A stretch of DNA of 19,034 nt from Candidatus Omnitrophota bacterium (lineage in GTDB: Bacteria; Omnitrophota; Gorgyraeia; Pluralincolimonadales; Pluralincolimonadaceae): positions 1 through 19,034 of the forward strand of contig JBAZFB010000022.1 in the NCBI GenBank assembly GCA_041653595.1, written 5' to 3'. Below are positions 13,066 through 19,034 of this stretch, piece by piece. Position numbers and translations under genes: made by a program. The notes below the pieces were generated by a model. The model was given only the letters and a program-made list of their open reading frames with translations. It was not told the origin of the DNA and ran no database searches. Positions within the stretch are counted from its first letter, which is position 1, and each line of letters opens with the position of its first letter.

Positions 13066-15227
13066 TGAGCGGCGGAGGGGAAAATTATTATAACCGTATG
13101 AAATCCGAAGAATCATCGAAAACCAAGCCCAGCCTGTACATAAAGACGTTCGGTTGCCAGATGAACTTCCGGGACTCGGAGGAGATAGCCGGCATATTCA
13201 TGGAGAAGGGTTGGGCGCTTGCGGGTTCGCCCGAAGAGGCGGACGTAGCCATATTCAATACATGCTCGGTCCGAAAGCATGCCGAGGACCGCGCGATAAG
13301 CAATGTCGGCGAACTTAAGGCCCTGAAGAAGAAGAGGCCCGGTATGGTCATCGGCGTAGTCGGTTGCATGGCCAAGTCACAGGGCAAGAAGATAATAGAA
13401 ACGCTGCCTATAGTCGATTTTCTCGCCGGGCCTGCCAATATCTACGACATTCCCGCGGCGGTCGAAAGCATTCTCGCAAACCGCAGGGAGACCGTCATCG
13501 CGACCGATAAGGAGGCCCGGCCGTATGTCGGCAATATCGCATACCATACGAAAGGCATATCCGCCCTCGTGACTATAACGGAGGGCTGCAATAATTTCTG
13601 TTCATACTGCATAGTGCCGTATGTGAGGGGAAGGGAAGTAAGCCGGTCGGCCGCGGATATAGTAGATGAGATAAAAGCGCTGGCGGATAAAGGATATAAG
13701 GAAGTTACTTTGCTGGGGCAAAATGTAAATTCGTATAATTCAGGGTTTCGGCGGGTGACTGCCGACGGAGCCCTTGGCCCTGTTGCCCGAAGCAACAGGG
13801 ACGAGGTGCTCGGCAGGCAGGACCCGCAGGATTTTATTAGATTGTTGGAGCTTATTAATGAGATCGATGGCATCGAGCGCATCCGCTTCCTCACAAGCCA
13901 CCCGAAGGACGCGGGCGAGGATTTATTCAAGGCGATGCGCGACCTGCCGAGAGTATGCGAGCATCTCCATTTGCCTTTGCAGTCCGGTTCTGATAAAATC
14001 TTAAAGTCGATGAACAGGGGCTATACCGCCGCCGATTACCTGAAGAAAGTCGAGATGCTCCGCAGGTATGTCCCGGATTGCGCGATAACTACCGATGTCA
14101 TAGTGGGATATCCCGGGGAATCGGATGAAGATTTCATGATGACAAAAAAACTCATGGAGGACGCGGAGTTCAATTCCGCGTTCATATTCAAATATTCCCC
14201 GCGGCCGCCGGCAAAGGCAAGCGGGCTGGAGGATGACGTGCCGAAAAAAGTCAAGGAAGAGCGCAACCAGGACCTGCTGAAGCTGCGCGATAAGATGTCG
14301 GGCCTGAAGGATAAGGAGTTCGTAGGCGGGCAAACTGAAGTCCTCGTTGAAAAAGTGTGCAGAAAGGAAAAACATAAAGTGACAGGAAGGAACAGGCAGA
14401 ACATAAAGGTCGCCCTGGCCGGGACGTCCGAACTGATAGGCAGATTAAAGACGGTCAGGATCAGCTCCGTCTTTGGGCATACGCTGGTCGGCGTTATGTT
14501 ATTCATGGTCTTCTTTAGCGGGATATTTTTCAATTCCGCTAAGGCAGAAACAACAGGGACCATAGAAGGATATTTCGTGAGCGGCGACTACGAGAATACC
14601 GTGCGCGAAGGCGTAAAGGCCCTTGAGATGTCCAAGGAGAAAGACAAGATCTTCTACATGATGGGCACGAGCCTGAACAAATTGGGCCGGTACGACCTCG
14701 CCAGGAAGAATTTCAATTCATTGGTAGAGGCGTTCCCGAAGAGCAGCCTGGCCCCGCTCGCGCAGCTCGGCATAGCCGACAGTTATTACCTTGGCGGCGA
14801 TTACAAGGGCGCCATGGCCGAATACGAAAATTACATCGGCAGATACCCCAGGTCGCAGGGCGCGGCCACTGCCTATTTCAGGATCGCCAAATGCGAACAA
14901 AAAGAAGGCAGATGGAGGGACGCGAGGAACCATTACCAGAAGGTGAGGTCGGATTTCCCGTCCAGCTTTGAGGCGCAGATGTCCGCGCAGGCCCTGCGTG
15001 AGGAGACCCTGTATTTTACCGTCCAAGTCGGCTCGTTCAGCAAGAAGGCGAACGCGCTCAAGCTCTGCGACGAACTTGTCAAGAAGGGTTACGATGCCTC
15101 GATAGTAAAATTGCAGGATGAGGAATCCAATAAAGTGAGGGTCGGAAAACTTAACACGAGGGAAGAAGCGGAAGATCTCGCGAAAAAACTCCGCGCCGAA
15201 GGGCTCCCGACAAAGGTCCTCCCGTAA
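13065..15227 (+). CDS. miaB: MiaB tRNA methylthiotransferase fused in frame to a TPR-SPOR protein
   Basis: Residues 1-477 are a complete MiaB, the radical-SAM enzyme that adds a methylthio group to i6A37 of tRNA. The auxiliary cluster cysteines are Cys31 (TFGCQMN), Cys67 (NTCSVR) and Cys101 (GCMAK); the radical-SAM CxxxCxxC is Cys175/179/182; a TRAM domain occupies about 410-477. A loop after LLGQNVNSY is lengthened by an inserted palindrome (13751-13827). With no stop codon the frame runs on into a hydrophobic segment, TPR repeats and a SPOR domain (650-720). MiaB alone is normally about 440-480 residues, so the extension is unusual: either a real fusion or two genes that have lost the separating stop. 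ATG 13065 overlaps the previous TAA; ATG 13098 is an alternative. The downstream neighbour miaA makes the substrate i6A37. Confidence 0.85.
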   Translation: MSGGGENYYNRMKSEESSKTKPSLYIKTFGCQMNFRDSEEIAGIFMEKGWALAGSPEEADVAIFNTCSVRKHAEDRAISNVGELKALKKKRPGMVIGVVGCMAKSQGKKIIETLPIVDFLAGPANIYDIPAAVESILANRRETVIATDKEARPYVGNIAYHTKGISALVTITEGCNNFCSYCIVPYVRGREVSRSAADIVDEIKALADKGYKEVTLLGQNVNSYNSGFRRVTADGALGPVARSNRDEVLGRQDPQDFIRLLELINEIDGIERIRFLTSHPKDAGEDLFKAMRDLPRVCEHLHLPLQSGSDKILKSMNRGYTAADYLKKVEMLRRYVPDCAITTDVIVGYPGESDEDFMMTKKLMEDAEFNSAFIFKYSPRPPAKASGLEDDVPKKVKEERNQDLLKLRDKMSGLKDKEFVGGQTEVLVEKVCRKEKHKVTGRNRQNIKVALAGTSELIGRLKTVRISSVFGHTLVGVMLFMVFFSGIFFNSAKAETTGTIEGYFVSGDYENTVREGVKALEMSKEKDKIFYMMGTSLNKLGRYDLARKNFNSLVEAFPKSSLAPLAQLGIADSYYLGGDYKGAMAEYENYIGRYPRSQGAATAYFRIAKCEQKEGRWRDARNHYQKVRSDFPSSFEAQMSAQALREETLYFTVQVGSFSKKANALKLCDELVKKGYDASIVKLQDEESNKVRVGKLNTREEAEDLAKKLRAEGLPTKVLP
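13751..13827 (+). repeat. ~77-bp imperfect palindrome embedded in the miaB coding sequence
   Basis: The centre is a perfect 9-bp stem, CCCTGTTGC (13778-13786) against GCAACAGGG (13792-13800), with the loop CCGAA. Moving outward, CCTTG pairs with CGAGG (one T.G), GAGC (13768-13771) with GCTC (13808-13811), CTGCC (13759-13763) with GGCAG (13812-13816), and GCGGGT (13751-13756) with ACCCGC (13822-13827). That is about 29 pairs with small bulges. It is translated in frame as part of a ~25-30 residue loop in MiaB. The layout recalls palindromic elements inserted into genes in Rickettsia and Wolbachia, but no other copy is visible in this window. Confidence 0.8.
14496..15227 (+). CDS. Possible separate start: exported TPR-SPOR peptidoglycan-binding protein
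   Basis: This is the second half of the miaB frame, listed separately because it may be made on its own. From ATG 14496 it reads MLFMVFFSGIFFNSAKA then ETTG, a signal-peptide-like hydrophobic stretch with an AKA cleavage site, although without the usual Lys/Arg start. Then come about three TPR-like repeats (GRYDLARKNF, GDYKGAMAEYENYI, GRWRDARNHYQKV) and a C-terminal SPOR domain starting YFTVQVGSFSKKANA (about residue 173 of this piece). SPOR domains bind denuded glycan strands at division sites. The ATG has only a poor ribosome binding site (GGTCGG), and an alternative ATG lies at 14505. If translated only as a fusion, MiaB would be anchored in the membrane with a periplasmic tail. Confidence 0.55.
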   Translation: MLFMVFFSGIFFNSAKAETTGTIEGYFVSGDYENTVREGVKALEMSKEKDKIFYMMGTSLNKLGRYDLARKNFNSLVEAFPKSSLAPLAQLGIADSYYLGGDYKGAMAEYENYIGRYPRSQGAATAYFRIAKCEQKEGRWRDARNHYQKVRSDFPSSFEAQMSAQALREETLYFTVQVGSFSKKANALKLCDELVKKGYDASIVKLQDEESNKVRVGKLNTREEAEDLAKKLRAEGLPTKVLP

Positions 15228-15230
15228 CAT

Positions 15231-16148
15231 ATGGCTGATAGACTGATATTCCTGGTAGGCCCGACCGCTATAGGCAAGACCGGCATATCCTTTGAACTCG
15301 CGAAGCTCATCGAATGCGAGATAGTATCCTGCGATTCGATGCAGGTCTACAAGGGAATGAACGTCGGCACCTCAAAGCCCGCGAAATGCCTCCTCAATTC
15401 GATACCGCATCACCTGATAGATATCGTCGAGCCGTCGGAGGAATTTTCCGTCGCCAGGTTCCGCGCCCTCGCCGTAAAAGCTATTGAAGAAATAACAGCA
15501 AGGCGCAAGACGCCGATATTGGTCGGCGGCAGCGGACTGTACGTCAAAGTGCTCATAGACGGCATATTCGAGGCGCCCCAGACTGACAGGGAATTGAGAG
15601 AGCGGCTGGAACAGGAGGCCGGGGAATTCGGGATAGGGGTTTTGTACCGCAGGCTTCAGGAAGCTGATAAAGAGGGCGCCGGAAAGATACACGCGAACGA
15701 CCTGCGCAGGATAATAAGGGCGCTCGAGGTCTGCGAGAAGGCAAAGGCCCCGATATCGCAGTTAAGGAAAAATACGGCCGGTTTGGGCGATAAATATGAA
15801 GTCAGGGCCTTCGGCCTTAATATGGAACGCGCGGCCTTATATAGGAAGATAGACGAACGCGTAGAACTTATGTTCGCCGAAGGCCTGGTGAACGAGACGA
15901 GGGGCCTGCTCGAAGGGAAGTTGGGCCTTACCGCCTCGCAGGCGCTCGGGTATAAGGAAGTATTAGGTCATCTCAACGGGGAATACTGCCTGGAAGAGGC
16001 GAAAAGATTAGTGAAGAGGAACACGCGGCATTTCGCGAAACGCCAGCTCACGTGGTTCAGGCGCGACAAGAGGATAGAGTGGATAACGCTGGACGATAAT
16101 TTTGATACAGGGGAGACGGCGCGGGAGATATGGAAAAAGCTCTCTTAG
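15231..16148 (+). CDS. miaA: tRNA dimethylallyltransferase
   Basis: MiaA transfers the dimethylallyl group from DMAPP to N6 of A37 in tRNAs that read UNN codons; MiaB then methylthiolates the product, so the two adjacent genes are consecutive steps. The P-loop GPTAIGKT is at residues 10-17. It is followed by CDSMQVYKGMNVGTSKP (about 34-50, holding the catalytic Asp and the A37-binding segment), HHLID, and VGGSGLYVKVLIDGI (about 103-117). The C-terminal part contains the typical SQALGYKEV and RNTRHFAKRQLTWFRRD. At 305 residues the length is normal and all key motifs are intact. ATG 15231 lies three bases after the SPOR stop with no clear Shine-Dalgarno, so translation is probably coupled. The last 19 bases overlap hflX. 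Confidence 0.95.
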   Translation: MADRLIFLVGPTAIGKTGISFELAKLIECEIVSCDSMQVYKGMNVGTSKPAKCLLNSIPHHLIDIVEPSEEFSVARFRALAVKAIEEITARRKTPILVGGSGLYVKVLIDGIFEAPQTDRELRERLEQEAGEFGIGVLYRRLQEADKEGAGKIHANDLRRIIRALEVCEKAKAPISQLRKNTAGLGDKYEVRAFGLNMERAALYRKIDERVELMFAEGLVNETRGLLEGKLGLTASQALGYKEVLGHLNGEYCLEEAKRLVKRNTRHFAKRQLTWFRRDKRIEWITLDDNFDTGETAREIWKKLS

Positions 16149-17392
16149 TCACGGTCGAATTTTTCGACAGGAAATACAAAAACACCTGGAAGCTTGACGA
16201 CGTCAATTTCGAGCTCAGGGAGCTCGTCAGGTCCGCGGGCCTCCAAGTCGTCGACCTCGTCGAGTGTTTCAAAGAAGCCCCGATGGCCGGCCAATATATC
16301 GGCAAGGGAAAGGCCGAGGAGATCGGCCTCATCTGCAAGGATAAAGGCGCGGACGTCGTCATATTCGGCGACGACCTATCCTCGACCCAGCAGCAGAACC
16401 TTGAAGATATAATGAACGTGAAGGTCATCGACAGGACCCAGCTTATCCTCGACATATTCGCGCACAGGGCGCATTCTATCGAAGGAAAGGTGCAGGTAGA
16501 GCTGGCCCAACTGCAATACCTCCTGCCGCGCCTTAAAGGCAAAGGGATAATGCTCTCGCGCCTCGGCGGCGGTATCGGGACGAGGGGCCCGGGCGAACAG
16601 AAACTCGAGATGGACCGCCGTAAGATAAGGGAGCGGATCGTAAAGCTTAAGGATGAGCTTGAGAAGATCCACGCGCGCAGGGAGGGATTGAGGCGCAAAC
16701 GGCACGAGAGCGACCTCTCGATAGTCTCGCTGATTGGCTATACTAACGCGGGCAAATCAACATTGCTAAATGCCCTTACCGATTCCGACGTCATAGCGCA
16801 GGACAGGCTCTTCTCGACTCTCGACCCTACCGCGCGCAGGTTCATATTACCGAACAACCAAAAAGTCGTATTCGTCGATACGGTCGGGTTCCTGCATGAC
16901 CTGCCGCACCATCTTATAGAGGCGTTCAAGGCGACGCTAGAGGAGGTAGTGGAGGCCGATGTGCTCGTCCATGTCCTCGACGCGTCCAGCCCGATAGTCC
17001 GCGAACTGAGCCAGGCGGTTTATGAGGTCCTGGAAGAGCTGGGCATACATGATAAACCCGTCGTGACAGTCCTTAACAAGGTAGACAAGGTCCCGGATAA
17101 AAGCCTCGTGGAACGGCTCAGGAAGGATTTCGAGAATGCCATCCCGGTCTCGGCACTCCGCAAAGAGAACCTCGGGGAATTGGTCCAAAGGATATCGATG
17201 ATCCTTTTCGCCTCGCTTCTATATGTCAAGGCCGCGATCCCCCAGTCCGAAGCCAAGCTGCTTAACCAGGTCTACAGGGAAGCGAGCATAATAAAGAGGG
17301 AATTCAAGGGAGACTATGTCTATCTTGAAGCCGACATGCCTGCCCGCCTAAAAAATTTACTTGACAAAAAAGGCTTTTGTGCTAAACTTTAG
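16130..17392 (+). CDS. hflX: GTPase HflX
   Basis: HflX is a ribosome-associated GTPase that splits stalled 70S ribosomes and binds 50S subunits. The N-terminal HflX domain (about 1-165) includes QYIGKGKAEEIG and the glycine-rich SRLGGGIGTRGPGEQKLE (about 143-160), followed by a long charged helix. The G domain carries G1 GYTNAGKST (about 202-210), a G2 Thr in FSTLDPT, G3 DTVGF (about 250), and G4 NKVD (about 316). The short C-terminal domain ends at 420. All GTP-binding residues are present. ATG 16130 has GGGAG just before it and overlaps miaA by 19 bases; miaA-hflX adjacency is common in bacteria, usually with hfq between, and hfq is absent here. The last ~30 bases carry the promoter of the heat-shock operon. 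Confidence 0.95.
   Translation: MEKALLVTVEFFDRKYKNTWKLDDVNFELRELVRSAGLQVVDLVECFKEAPMAGQYIGKGKAEEIGLICKDKGADVVIFGDDLSSTQQQNLEDIMNVKVIDRTQLILDIFAHRAHSIEGKVQVELAQLQYLLPRLKGKGIMLSRLGGGIGTRGPGEQKLEMDRRKIRERIVKLKDELEKIHARREGLRRKRHESDLSIVSLIGYTNAGKSTLLNALTDSDVIAQDRLFSTLDPTARRFILPNNQKVVFVDTVGFLHDLPHHLIEAFKATLEEVVEADVLVHVLDASSPIVRELSQAVYEVLEELGIHDKPVVTVLNKVDKVPDKSLVERLRKDFENAIPVSALRKENLGELVQRISMILFASLLYVKAAIPQSEAKLLNQVYREASIIKREFKGDYVYLEADMPARLKNLLDKKGFCAKL
17361..17388 (+). promoter_or_regulatory. Promoter of the hrcA-grpE-dnaK operon
   Basis: A perfect -35 TTGACA at 17361-17366 and a -10 TAAACT at 17383-17388 (4 of 6) are separated by 16 bases. The promoter lies inside the final codons of hflX. The expected transcription start near 17395 falls within the CIRCE operator, the classic arrangement for HrcA repression. 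Confidence 0.78.
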
Positions 17393-17419
17393 TTAGCACT
17401 CATCCCAAAAGAGTGCTAA
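17393..17419 (+). promoter_or_regulatory. CIRCE operator (HrcA binding site)
   Basis: TTAGCACTC (17393-17401), a 9-base spacer ATCCCAAAA, and GAGTGCTAA (17411-17419) match the CIRCE consensus with no mismatch. It starts just after the hflX stop and lies 13 bases before the hrcA ATG, so HrcA should repress its own operon. A further right-half-like GTGCTAA occurs at 17379-17385. Confidence 0.97.
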
Positions 17420-17432
17420 TCAGGAGTTTAAT

Positions 17433-18479
17433 ATGGTTGTAAGTGACGCAATTTCAAGGAGAAACAAAATCCTGGAGATAGTGGTGGATTCATACGTTTC
17501 CACCGCTATACCGGTCGGTTCTTTAGCCGTTTCCAAGAAGTTCAGGGAGCGCCTCAGCCCGGCTACGATAAGAAATATCATGGCCGAACTTGAGGAGGCC
17601 GGCTACATCACCCATCCGCATACTTCTGCCGGCAGGATGCCCACGGACAGGGGATACAGGTATTATGTCGACTCTATCATGGAGCCGAAACAGTTGACCT
17701 CTAACGAAAAGGAGTTCGTCGAAGGCGTATTGAGCCAGGAGGCGGACGAACTTGAGGACCTGATAAAGAGGGTCGCCAAGATCATATCGCAGCTTACCGG
17801 CCAGGCCTCGCTGGTAAGTTTCCCGTGCGCCAAGAGGAGGACATTCAAGAGGATCGAACTTATCCCGGCCACAAAGACAAAGATATACGCGCTTTTGTTT
17901 ACCGCCCAGGGGATGGTGAAACATTCCATATTTGAAGTGCATGAAGCCATCGAAGAATCGGAACTTTCCAAAGTGTCCAGGTTCCTCAACGAAGAATTGG
18001 ACGGCCTGCAATTGAACGAGATCGGTAGCCATATGTTAAGGAAAGTCCTCGGCGAGAGCGACCCGTTCCAGTATCTCTTCAAGGAAGCGTCCGAACTGCT
18101 GAACATGTCCCGTATACTTGACGAGAGCGAGGAGAGGTTCCTGCTTGAAGGGGCGCATCACATCATCGAGCAGCCCGAATTCAGGGAGGCCGAAAAGGTG
18201 ATGGGGTTGCTCAAGGCCCTCGAGGGGGAAGAGGAGATCCTGGACATAATGGAGCAAGGCCTCAACGAAGATAAGGCGAGCATCCACATAGGCGCGGAAA
18301 ATCTTTTCGAGGATATCAAGGATTGCAGTATCGTGATCTCAAATTACAAGGCAGGGAACCAGAACATAGGAAGCATCGGCGTGATAGGGCCTACCCGCAT
18401 GGATTATTCAAGGGCTGTCCCCGCGGTCGAATACGTCAGTAGTTCCTTCAGCCGGCTTCTGGCGAGATTAAGCGAATAA
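17433..18479 (+). CDS. hrcA: Heat-inducible transcription repressor HrcA
   Basis: HrcA binds CIRCE elements and represses class I chaperone genes; it needs GroEL for activity and is released when chaperones are titrated by misfolded protein. The N-terminal winged-helix domain (about 1-75) includes SRRNKILEIVVDSYVST, IPVGS, then LSPATIRNIMAELEEAGYITH and HTSAGRMPTDRGYRYYVD, all highly characteristic. The central and C-terminal GAF-like and dimerisation regions follow, ending with GSIGVIGPTRMDYSRAVPAVEYVS (about 310-335). The length of 348 is normal. ATG 17433 has AGGAG at 17422-17426. It is preceded directly by its own operator and followed 13 bases later by grpE, the standard hrcA-grpE-dnaK order. 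Confidence 0.97.
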   Translation: MVVSDAISRRNKILEIVVDSYVSTAIPVGSLAVSKKFRERLSPATIRNIMAELEEAGYITHPHTSAGRMPTDRGYRYYVDSIMEPKQLTSNEKEFVEGVLSQEADELEDLIKRVAKIISQLTGQASLVSFPCAKRRTFKRIELIPATKTKIYALLFTAQGMVKHSIFEVHEAIEESELSKVSRFLNEELDGLQLNEIGSHMLRKVLGESDPFQYLFKEASELLNMSRILDESEERFLLEGAHHIIEQPEFREAEKVMGLLKALEGEEEILDIMEQGLNEDKASIHIGAENLFEDIKDCSIVISNYKAGNQNIGSIGVIGPTRMDYSRAVPAVEYVSSSFSRLLARLSE

Positions 18480-18492
18480 TAAGGAGCTTCAT

Positions 18493-19023
18493 TTGGCGGA
18501 AGATAAGAAAGTCCATATACATGAAAGCGAACTGAACGCCCTGAGGGAAAAGGCGTCGAAGGCCGATGAGTGCCTCGATAAGATGCTGCGGATGCAGGCG
18601 GATTACGATAACCGCAGGAAGAGGCAGGATAAGGAGAAACTCGATTTCCTGAAGTTCGCGAACGAAGGGCTCATCACGGAACTCTTGAGGGTGATGGATG
18701 ATTTCGAGCGCGCTATAGATTCGGCCAGGAACACGAACGACGCGAAGGTCCTGCTGCAAGGGATCGAGATGGTCAGGCGAGATTTCGAGGATATATTAAA
18801 GGACAGCGGATTGAATACTATAGATCCCAAGGGCCAGCCTTTCGATCCGGAGAAGCACGAGGCGATCGAGCATATAGAAGACGACACCCATCCGGCGAAC
18901 ACGGTGCTCGAGGTGATGAGAAAAGGATATGAGTTGAACGGCAAGGTATTGAGGCCGGCGTCGGTCAAGGTCTCAAATAATAAAGAAGAACAAAAACAAG
19001 AAGACAATAAGGAGGAGATATAA
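18493..19023 (+). CDS. grpE: Nucleotide exchange factor GrpE (TTG start)
   Basis: GrpE is the dimeric cochaperone that releases ADP from DnaK. This 176-residue protein has the long N-terminal helix used for dimerisation (about 10-60, with ADYDNRRKRQDKEK) and the central LLRVMDDFERAI. The C-terminal beta-domain follows with GQPFDPEKHEAIEHI (about 115-129), the segment contacting DnaK, and GYELNGKVLRPASVKVS. The tail is charged (KEEQKQEDNKEEI). No ATG is available; TTG 18493 is supported by AAGGAG at 18481-18486, six bases upstream, and by a natural start MAEDKK. The N-terminus lacks the long acidic extension seen in many GrpE proteins. It is cotranscribed with hrcA and with the gene starting at 19025. 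Confidence 0.95.
   Translation: MAEDKKVHIHESELNALREKASKADECLDKMLRMQADYDNRRKRQDKEKLDFLKFANEGLITELLRVMDDFERAIDSARNTNDAKVLLQGIEMVRRDFEDILKDSGLNTIDPKGQPFDPEKHEAIEHIEDDTHPANTVLEVMRKGYELNGKVLRPASVKVSNNKEEQKQEDNKEEI
19009..19017 (+). promoter_or_regulatory. Strong ribosome binding site for the dnaK-like gene
   Basis: AAGGAGGAG lies inside the last codons of grpE and ends seven bases before ATG 19025. It is the best Shine-Dalgarno match in this operon, which fits the high chaperone output expected from dnaK. Confidence 0.75.
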
Positions 19024-19024
19024 A

Positions 19025-19034
19025 ATGGCAAGAG
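19025..19034 (+). CDS. dnaK: Start of the next gene, presumably dnaK (three codons visible)
   Basis: Only ATG GCA AGA G is visible (Met-Ala-Arg). The identification rests on context: hrcA-grpE is normally followed by dnaK, and many DnaK proteins begin MA(K/R). The sequence itself cannot prove it, and dnaJ is a less likely alternative. It begins one base after the grpE stop codon with a strong ribosome binding site. Confidence 0.6.

Noticed and set aside
14161..14181. Hairpin ACGCGGA / TCCGCGT with a 7-base loop inside miaB
   Set aside because: Short (7 bp), wholly coding for conserved MiaB residues, no T-run and no extension; likely chance.
17366..17378. AAAAGG/CTTTT run at the end of hflX as a terminator
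   Set aside because: The repeat has almost no loop and overlaps the heat-shock promoter; it cannot form a useful hairpin.
1..19034. CRISPR arrays, tRNA or rRNA genes, insertion sequences, integrase or attachment sites
   Set aside because: No regularly spaced repeats, RNA gene signatures, transposase motifs or terminal repeats were seen.

Overview
The window is a densely packed stretch of bacterial chromosome in which every supportable gene is on the + strand. Most neighbours overlap by 1-50 bases (ATGA, GTGA or TAATG junctions) or lie a few bases apart, and there is no gene-free stretch longer than about 40 bases. Ile codons are often ATA and Arg codons often AGG, GTG and TTG starts are common, and the genome looks moderately GC-rich by eye. 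With an hrcA-grpE-dnaK locus behind a perfect CIRCE operator, this suggests an uncultured Gram-negative-type lineage. Omnitrophota or a relative is my best guess, but the sequence alone does not prove it.

Layout. (1) 1-4150: the C-terminal part of a divergent PurF-like amidophosphoribosyltransferase, an unrecognised cytoplasmic protein, an exported protein, a membrane-anchored SpoIIE/PP2C-type phosphatase broken by a one-base frameshift, and a YvlD-type four-helix membrane protein. (2) 4137-5824: two RNA methyltransferases (SpoU/RlmB type and NOL1/NOP2/RsmB type). (3) 5838-9711: four overlapping genes (Est30-like esterase, MtnX-like HAD phosphatase, class III aminotransferase, arginase-fold protein) behind a strong TATAAT box and a perfect 11-bp inverted repeat. 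(4) 9742-13065: ICMT-like membrane methyltransferase, FemAB/GNAT-like acyltransferase, two half-size ArnE/ArnF-like EamA proteins and a class I SAM methyltransferase, apparently coupled translationally. (5) 13065-17392: miaB, fused in frame to an exported TPR-SPOR protein, then miaA and hflX. (6) 17361-19034: heat-shock operon with sigma-70-like promoter, CIRCE, hrcA, grpE and the first codons of what should be dnaK.

How the genes fit together. Regions 2, 5 and 6 are housekeeping: rRNA/tRNA modification, ribosome rescue and chaperone control. HrcA would repress its own operon through CIRCE. Regions 3 and 4 have no pathway I recognise. Their content (amino-group chemistry, acyl transfer, two methyltransferases, a paired small flippase-like transporter) is what a pathway building and exporting a modified lipid or small molecule might use, but that is inference.

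Most interesting points: a ~77-bp imperfect palindrome embedded in frame inside miaB, encoding extra residues in a loop of the radical-SAM domain; the in-frame MiaB/TPR-SPOR junction with no stop codon; the inverted repeat and possible leaderless start at 5838; and an extra CIRCE-like half-site inside the hrcA promoter.
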